Source: Gammaproteobacteria bacterium (GTDB lineage: Bacteria; Gemmatimonadota; Gemmatimonadetes; Longimicrobiales; Gaopeijiaceae). Taken from it: a stretch of 7,103 nucleotides of DNA. Every line of letters begins with the position of its first letter. Positions within the stretch are counted from its first letter, which is position 1. The DNA lies in NCBI GenBank assembly GCA_024638345.1, contig JAHEKL010000016.1, forward strand, positions 1-7,103, written 5' to 3'. Both the position numbers and the translations under genes were made by a program. Shown piece by piece: positions 1 to 4,277 of the stretch. Below the pieces are notes generated by a model. It did not search any database and was not told the DNA's origin. It saw nothing but the letters and a program-made list of their open reading frames with translations.

Positions 1-880
1 CGAATCCACCGCCCAGCACCTGAGTGATCAGGATGTAGTCGCCCGGCTCGCTGAAGGTGGCGGTCGTCGTTGCCAGGGCCTCGCCCGGTCCGACGACGAA
101 CTCGTTCTCGCTGAACGTAACGACGCCCAATACGTCCGGCGGTCCCGAGTACTTCGCCCAGAAGACAGTGAAGGTCTTGGGCTCACCCGTGTACGGCGCG
201 ACCTCCGGATAGGCCTCGGGGCTCGGCTGAGATACGGCCAGCGTGAGCGTCATCGGCTCTCCCACCCGCGCCGAGAACGGCCCGATGCGCTTGCCGCCGC
301 GCAGTCCCTTTCCAATCCCCTCGGGACCCTCGGGCTCCACGAAGCGCACCAGCGGAGCCATCGACCCTCCCCGATCGGCACGGTCCGTGGGAAAGAACAG
401 GTCGTCGACGCGGTAGTAGTCCGATCCTGGGTGCGCCGGAGCCTCGAAGTACTGGTAGTCTCGACCCAGGTGCCAAACGATGCGCTCTTCGCTGTCCCGG
501 GGCACGTTCACCGTGAAGACGCAGTAGTGCCGCTGCTTGTTTCGGGCCTGCATAGGCACCGGGTTGAAATACGTGGGCTGAATCCCGTTGTACCGCTCGG
601 GCTCGATGTAGTTGTTCGGGCCCACCGGAATCTCGAGCGCCTCGTCGAAGTTCAGGTTGAAATAGCCGAGGCACAGTGTCGCCGAGCCATCCTGCTCGAG
701 GTGCCATCCGTCGAAGACCGGAATCACTGGCTGACCGGATGGGCGGAGCATTCGTACGCCCCACTCGCCGGCGTTGCCGGGAATCCGTTCGGACCACTGC
801 TGGGCGTCCAGGGACGTCGATCCCAGCACGAGGGTGCCAGCGATCCATGCGCCCAAGTAAGCCCGAAGCCGCGACCTCAT
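1..880 (-). CDS. Secreted protein of unknown function, partial (3' end off the window)
   Basis: I translated this frame by hand: it is open from the ATG at 880 to the left edge (293 residues, no stop), so the C-terminus is missing. Residues 1-27 look like a signal peptide: Arg-rich start (MRSRLR), hydrophobic core (LGAWIAGTLVLG), likely cleavage at LDAQ/QW. The mature part has VFDGWHLEQDGS (about 55-66), LCLGYFNLNFDEALEIPVGP (70-89) and NNYIEPERYNGIQPTYFNP (about 89-107), then a beta-rich stretch (RHYCVFTVNVP, 118-127). The last 60 or so residues (TFSENEFVVGPGEALATTT, then SEPGDYILITQVLGGGF) resemble an Ig-like beta sandwich. From memory, GYFN...IPVGPNN...QPTYF recurs in uncharacterised exported proteins encoded beside cytochrome/copper-monooxygenase genes in Gemmatimonadota and Acidobacteriota. 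The start codon shares its A with the upstream TAA stop (TAATG), and GGAG lies 7 bases before it, so translation is probably coupled. Gene and export are well supported; function is unknown. Confidence 0.87.
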   Translation of the reverse strand, partial: MRSRLRAYLGAWIAGTLVLGSTSLDAQQWSERIPGNAGEWGVRMLRPSGQPVIPVFDGWHLEQDGSATLCLGYFNLNFDEALEIPVGPNNYIEPERYNGIQPTYFNPVPMQARNKQRHYCVFTVNVPRDSEERIVWHLGRDYQYFEAPAHPGSDYYRVDDLFFPTDRADRGGSMAPLVRFVEPEGPEGIGKGLRGGKRIGPFSARVGEPMTLTLAVSQPSPEAYPEVAPYTGEPKTFTVFWAKYSGPPDVLGVVTFSENEFVVGPGEALATTTATFSEPGDYILITQVLGGGF

Positions 881-2373
881 TATTGATCTCCAGCCAGGTC
901 CGAAGCCCGCTCTTCCAAGGCGCGCTCGCGCTCCTGGACCATCTGCTGGAACTGCTCCTCGCTATCGAAATAGGTCAGCCCGAGTCGAATGTGTCCCATC
1001 TCGTCGATGCTTCGGTCCCCTCCGGTCACCCACTGATCGGGGTCCGGGTTGTGCGGGTTCTCCGTCGTGTTGTCGAAGACCGAGGTCATGAGGAGCACGG
1101 TGCCCTTGGGGAACAGGGGCGCAGCATGGTCCTCGTAGAGGAACAGCGTATGCCATCCGTGATCCCAGTTGAGCTTGTTGACGACTTCCCAACGTCCGTC
1201 CGGGTAGATCGCTTCGAGCACCTCGTACTTCCCACGCAGGTGCATGTGGCCACGGATGCTGTGCATCATGGCCGGCCGGTCCAGGACGTGAACGCCCTTC
1301 ACCGTCGCGACGCTGTGGGGAGGGATCAGGATATCCGAGTGATCGTGGAAGCGACCGCTGGGATCGCGCGCCCCGCTGCGTGGGCTGAAGTTCCCGCTAT
1401 ACGTGGTCATGCTGGTCTGCATCTGGACGTCACCCATGCTGTAGAACTCGGGCTCGAAACCGTCGGGGTAGAACCAGACGGCGACCTCGAGCGCAGCCTC
1501 GATGTCGTGACCGTACGGGTGGTAGTGCAGACCCCAACTCACGCTCGATCCTGGGCGAATCAGGCGACCCTGGTTGTCCGGAAAGATCCGACCCTCGGTT
1601 CCCACGGCCGAGTCGATCAACTTGATCCTTCCCGACTCCGGCTCCATCGGATCCGGCATTTCACCGGGCATGATCAGGCCGGGGTTGGCGTGGTGGAACA
1701 CGCGTCTGGCCTCGAAGCTGTGCGGCCGCACCGCCACCGCCCGTATCCAACGGTCCCGGGTCAGTGGCTCTCCGTCGATCTGAACGTCCTCGAGGGGCGT
1801 GATGGGCGTGGGCCACTTGTCCATGCCATCGGCCACCACGTTGTAGATCGGCGAACGGAGCACCATATCCGGGGTCCCGAGCTCGGACTCGAACTCCCAG
1901 GTCTTTCCGTCGGGCCAGGCGATGGGCTGAGGTAGGTCGGTCCGTTCCCCTAGGGCCATCCCCGAGTCGATCCAGTCGACGATGGTCCGAATCTCGTCGA
2001 CGCTCAGAGAGGGGTCGTTCTTGAACTCCGTGACGCCGACGGTCCGATCGATCGGCCACGGGGGCATCTGGCGCTTCGAAACCTTCTCCCTGATCAGGGG
2101 GGCGAACGCTCTCACGTCCTCAAAGGTCTGGAGCGGCATCGGGGCGACGCTTCCGTCCCTGTGGCAGGTCTCGCAATTGGCCTGGATGATCGGAGCCACG
2201 TCCCTCGCGAAGGTCAGGTCCGTCCTCGGGTTCGGGATGAGGGTGACCATCGCCGGATATGGACCGTCCGCATCTTGTGCAGAAAGCGGGGCGGGAGCGA
2301 CCGAGAACGCCACCGAAGCCGCGATGAGAAGCACGCCGACACTCCGTACGAGCGACGCCTGAATTCCGTTCAT
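880..2373 (-). CDS. Exported cytochrome c / copper type II monooxygenase-like fusion protein
   Basis: This 497-residue protein is predicted to act outside the cytoplasmic membrane. Residues 1-33 form a signal peptide (hydrophobic core VGVLLIAASVAFSV, likely cleavage near LSAQ). A cytochrome c-type domain follows at about 55-140: CETCH (C67, C70, H71) attaches haem c, and M103 in RQMPPW is a likely axial ligand. Residues about 150-470 resemble the copper module of peptidylglycine and dopamine beta monooxygenases. Visible candidate ligands come in the family order: H227-H228 (first copper), H283/H285 in GLHYHPYG (third histidine of that site), H376 and H378 in RGHMHLRG, and M459 in DEMGH (second copper). 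FDNTTENPHNPDP (433-445) is also typical of bacterial members. The haem domain could supply the electrons that ascorbate gives the animal enzymes; this is inference, and the substrate is unknown. The ATG at 2373 is preferred over the in-frame TTG at 2400 because AGGAGG lies between them and the ATG opens directly into the signal peptide. The C-terminus (470-497) is charged and probably helical. Confidence 0.9.
   Translation of the reverse strand: MNGIQASLVRSVGVLLIAASVAFSVAPAPLSAQDADGPYPAMVTLIPNPRTDLTFARDVAPIIQANCETCHRDGSVAPMPLQTFEDVRAFAPLIREKVSKRQMPPWPIDRTVGVTEFKNDPSLSVDEIRTIVDWIDSGMALGERTDLPQPIAWPDGKTWEFESELGTPDMVLRSPIYNVVADGMDKWPTPITPLEDVQIDGEPLTRDRWIRAVAVRPHSFEARRVFHHANPGLIMPGEMPDPMEPESGRIKLIDSAVGTEGRIFPDNQGRLIRPGSSVSWGLHYHPYGHDIEAALEVAVWFYPDGFEPEFYSMGDVQMQTSMTTYSGNFSPRSGARDPSGRFHDHSDILIPPHSVATVKGVHVLDRPAMMHSIRGHMHLRGKYEVLEAIYPDGRWEVVNKLNWDHGWHTLFLYEDHAAPLFPKGTVLLMTSVFDNTTENPHNPDPDQWVTGGDRSIDEMGHIRLGLTYFDSEEQFQQMVQERERALEERASDLAGDQ
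888..891 (-). promoter_or_regulatory. Ribosome binding site of the coupled secreted protein
   Basis: On the minus strand GGAG ends 7 bases before the ATG at 880. It lies inside the last codons of the upstream cytochrome/monooxygenase gene. With the TAATG stop/start overlap it supports this start and suggests reinitiation by ribosomes finishing the upstream gene. Confidence 0.5.
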
Positions 2374-2384
2374 GACCCGTTCCC

Positions 2385-2390
2385 CCTCCT
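2385..2390 (-). promoter_or_regulatory. Ribosome binding site that fixes the start of the cytochrome/monooxygenase gene
   Basis: On the minus strand a perfect AGGAGG, continuing into GGG, lies 11 bases before the ATG at 2373. The spacing is a little long. The upstream in-frame TTG at 2400 has no such site, so the shorter 497-residue product is the better call. Confidence 0.6.
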
Positions 2391-2411
2391 GTTCGTCCAA
2401 AATGGGTGCCG

Positions 2412-2417
2412 ATTACA
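2412..2417 (-). promoter_or_regulatory. Weak -10-like element before the exported pair
   Basis: The gap 2374-2505 has an AT-richer patch at about 2397-2435 in an otherwise GC-rich window. On the minus strand it contains TGTAAT, five of six matches to TATAAT, about 39 bases before the ATG at 2373. I see no convincing -35 hexamer at 16-18 bases spacing. A separate promoter here is plausible because the two proteins downstream are exported and unrelated to the genes upstream, but the sequence evidence is weak. Confidence 0.2.
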
Positions 2418-2478
2418 CCGACTAAATCCTACGCGCGAGCGGGAGGAGAGGCAAGATCCGCAAGGCCCTCAGCCCTCT

Positions 2479-2499
2479 CACGAGACCCGCTCGTGGGTC
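2479..2499 (-). repeat. Overlapping inverted repeats just after the SRPBCC gene (possible weak terminator)
   Basis: Two inverted repeats overlap here. CACGAG (2479-2484) pairs with CTCGTG (2490-2495) across a 5-base loop. GACCC (2484-2488) pairs with GGGTC (2495-2499) across a 6-base loop. They share bases, so only one can form at a time. They begin 7 bases after the stop at 2506 in the direction of transcription. No run of T follows on the minus strand, so this is not a classical intrinsic terminator. It could slow polymerase, protect an RNA end or be chance. Confidence 0.3.
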
Positions 2500-2505
2500 A
2501 GCCTC

Positions 2506-2970
2506 TCAAGCGCCGGTGCCGACATGGTTCTCTATGTTCTTCAATTGCTGAGTCCAGCCGCCTTCGTTCCTCAGAAAAGCCTCTTGGCGTCGGACTTCAG
2601 GCAGCGCGTCGAAGCCGGACTCCGTGATCGTCAGACGCGTCCCTTCAGCGGTTGCCTCGAGATCGAACTGGACTAGCGTCGTGGGATCGGCGGAATAGTC
2701 CACATCGGGATTGACGGCCGTCGGCTGCCAGCGAAACGAGAACGACCGCTCAGGGTCGATCGTCTCCACCACGACCTCCATGACGAGGTGCTCGTAGCCT
2801 GGATGCGTGATCCTGCCCTGGGTCGCCTGACCGCGTACGAAGGGTGACTCAAGATCGACTCCGAACCACTCCCCGAACTCCTTGTAGTCGGTGAGGGCTC
2901 GCCAGACCCGGGAGACCGACGCGCTCAGCTGGATCCGTTTCTCAATGCGGTCTTCGGTCGAGTCACTCAT
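2506..2970 (-). CDS. SRPBCC/AHSA1-family (Aha1 C-terminal-like, START fold) protein
   Basis: A complete cytosolic protein of 154 residues, the usual length of single-domain AHSA1-like proteins. Family signatures are IEKRIQLSASVSRVWRALTD (9-28), EFGEWFG (31-37), FSFRW (77-81), TRLTITESGFDALP (111-124) and NEGGWTQQLKNIENHV (135-150), the last forming the long C-terminal helix that closes the hydrophobic cavity of the fold. The family binds hydrophobic ligands or acts as Hsp90-cochaperone-like domains; most bacterial members have no known function and no ligand can be inferred here. The ATG at 2970 is chosen because AGGAAGGG precedes it directly and the protein then opens on the family's N-terminal strand. 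The frame stays open upstream to 3042, but that part overlaps the transporter and looks non-coding. The gene follows the transporter by 8 bases, so the two are surely cotranscribed. AHSA1 genes often sit next to ArsR-type regulators; none is visible here. Confidence 0.92.
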   Translation of the reverse strand: MSDSTEDRIEKRIQLSASVSRVWRALTDYKEFGEWFGVDLESPFVRGQATQGRITHPGYEHLVMEVVVETIDPERSFSFRWQPTAVNPDVDYSADPTTLVQFDLEATAEGTRLTITESGFDALPEVRRQEAFLRNEGGWTQQLKNIENHVGTGA

Positions 2971-2972
2971 AT

Positions 2973-2980
2973 CCCTTCCT
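2973..2980 (-). promoter_or_regulatory. Ribosome binding site of the SRPBCC gene, overlapping the transporter stop
   Basis: On the minus strand the sequence reads TAGGAAGGGATATG. The AG of the transporter's TAG stop forms the first two bases of the AGGAAGGG ribosome binding site. A ribosome terminating on the transporter sits on this site, which favours coupled translation. It also fixes the SRPBCC start at 2970. Confidence 0.65.
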
Positions 2981-4232
2981 ACAGAAGCCCGAAGAAGATC
3001 CAGCATACGACGGCTCCGACCACGGACATCGACAGTCCCCACGCGAGCACTTTAGCGAAGAGTGCCTTCCTGTCCTCGGAGTCGGGGGCCGCCGCGATGC
3101 AGATGGCCCCGATCGTCGAGAGCGGTGAGACGTCGACGAGGTGGCCACCCACATTGATCGACGACGCGATCGCCAGAGCGTCCGCACCGAGTCGCTCTGC
3201 CAGGCCGGGAACCGTGGGCAGGAACGTGGGAAGGACGACTCCGACGGTGCTCGAGTACGCCGAGATAATCCCGGAGACGAAGGCCACGACACCCGTCACG
3301 CTCGTCGGAGTCGAGATCGCCACGAGGCCGTCCACGATCATGTCGATGCCTCCGGTCTCGGCCAGCACCGACACGAGCGTGGACACGCCGCAAACCATCA
3401 GGATCGTGCTCCATGGCACGGCGAGGACGGCCTTTTCCTCATCCGAGGCGCGAGCGACGAGGAGAATCGCCACCGCGGCGAACGCCCCGACGACGATGTC
3501 CAGGCGGAAGACGATCACGGCGACCAGCAGAGCCGCGATGACACCGATCGTCAGCCACTGATCACGGTTCAGAGGCTCGCGCCCCTCGGCGCTCATGTGC
3601 TTCTCGACATCGGCGGAGCGTCCGCTCCGGAGCAGCTTCCACCCTCCGAACGCGAGGTATCCTATGAACGCCACGGCAGTCTGCGCGATGAAGGTGTTCC
3701 AGTAGGTCTGCCACTCCACGCCCGCGAGTCCGGCCTGGGCCATGAGCTCGTTCGCCACGATGCCGGTCGGCGCGATCGGGGAGTAGGTTCCGGCGTTCAC
3801 GCCGTTTCCCACCATGATGACCATCAGGAACCCGCTGATTCCGATCCGCCCCGCGGCCGACATCGCCACCGGTGCGATCAGCGCCGCGCCAGCGATGTTT
3901 CCCGCCCCGAGGGTCGCGATCGCGACGGAGAGCCCGAAGAAGACGATCGGGATCATCCCGATGTTGCCATGGGCGAGCCTCACGCTCTGTCGGGCGATCT
4001 TGGTCAGCGTGCCGTTCACCTGAGCCAGGGCGAAGAGCAGCATGACCGCCACGAGCACCACGAAGAGCGAAGTGGGAAAGCCGCCCGTGACCTGGGACGC
4101 ACTCATGCCTCCGAAGCCGATCCCGACGATGTACGCGGCGGCGAGGGCCAGAAGGCCCACGTTGATCCTCAGGACTACGCCCACCACGACCGCGACGACG
4201 AGGGCGACGAGGGAAATCCATGCTAGGCTCAA
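2979..4232 (-). CDS. MatC/SLC13-like (ion transporter superfamily) membrane transporter
   Basis: A 417-residue integral membrane protein made almost entirely of hydrophobic segments (about 4-22, 25-40, 53-71, 92-107, 112-128, 131-147, 182-197, 226-262, 276-290, 309-325, 366-382, 396-414). A charged cytosolic-type loop lies in the middle (about 200-225). The two halves carry matching glycine/serine/proline-rich re-entrant-loop-like motifs: GAGNIAGAALIAPVAM (109-124) with GTYSPIAPTG (148-157), and AYSSTVGVVLPTFLP (325-339) with VSPLSTIG (368-375). This fits the inverted-repeat design of the ion transporter superfamily. The N-terminal half most resembles MatC-type (malonate/dicarboxylate) carriers, so a carboxylate substrate is the best guess, but specificity is not readable from sequence. 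The start is a TTG with AGGAGG six bases before it; no ATG lies in frame nearby. It begins 45 bases after the Lhr gene and ends 8 bases before the SRPBCC gene. Confidence 0.9.
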   Translation of the reverse strand: MSLAWISLVALVVAVVVGVVLRINVGLLALAAAYIVGIGFGGMSASQVTGGFPTSLFVVLVAVMLLFALAQVNGTLTKIARQSVRLAHGNIGMIPIVFFGLSVAIATLGAGNIAGAALIAPVAMSAAGRIGISGFLMVIMVGNGVNAGTYSPIAPTGIVANELMAQAGLAGVEWQTYWNTFIAQTAVAFIGYLAFGGWKLLRSGRSADVEKHMSAEGREPLNRDQWLTIGVIAALLVAVIVFRLDIVVGAFAAVAILLVARASDEEKAVLAVPWSTILMVCGVSTLVSVLAETGGIDMIVDGLVAISTPTSVTGVVAFVSGIISAYSSTVGVVLPTFLPTVPGLAERLGADALAIASSINVGGHLVDVSPLSTIGAICIAAAPDSEDRKALFAKVLAWGLSMSVVGAVVCWIFFGLL

Positions 4233-4238
4233 CGGCTG

Positions 4239-4244
4239 CCTCCT
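4239..4244 (-). promoter_or_regulatory. Ribosome binding site supporting the TTG start of the transporter
   Basis: On the minus strand a perfect AGGAGG is followed by six bases and then TTG at 4232. The spacing is close to ideal, which is the main reason to accept a TTG start. The nearby ATG (in GCATGG) is in another frame. Confidence 0.75.
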
Positions 4245-4277
4245 AGAGTCGATCGGACAGGGGCTGTGGACAGGGTC

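Noticed and set aside
183..848. Minus-strand open frame of 221 codons
   Set aside because: It overlaps the secreted-protein gene in another frame. That gene has a start overlap, ribosome binding site, signal peptide and natural composition, while this frame is Arg/Gly/Ala-rich noise.
676..1935. Plus-strand open frame of 419 codons opposite the cytochrome/monooxygenase gene
   Set aside because: It is antisense to a gene with clear domains. The product is rich in Arg, His, Val and Asp without any recognisable motif, as expected for a shadow frame of GC-rich coding sequence.
2374..2400. TTG start at 2400, adding nine residues to the cytochrome/monooxygenase protein
   Set aside because: The added residues (LDEQEGERV, or M at the start) are acidic and would precede a signal peptide. 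The AGGAGG lies downstream of the TTG and before the ATG at 2373, so the ATG is preferred.
2971..3042. Upstream extension of the SRPBCC gene to 3042
   Set aside because: It would overlap the transporter's last codons in another frame and add an Arg-rich segment not typical of the family. The ATG at 2970 has a strong ribosome binding site.
3141..4226. Plus-strand open frame of 361 codons opposite the transporter
   Set aside because: The translation is low-complexity Asp/His/Arg/Glu, the mirror of Val/Ala/Ile/Leu-rich membrane codons. No domain or start signal supports it.
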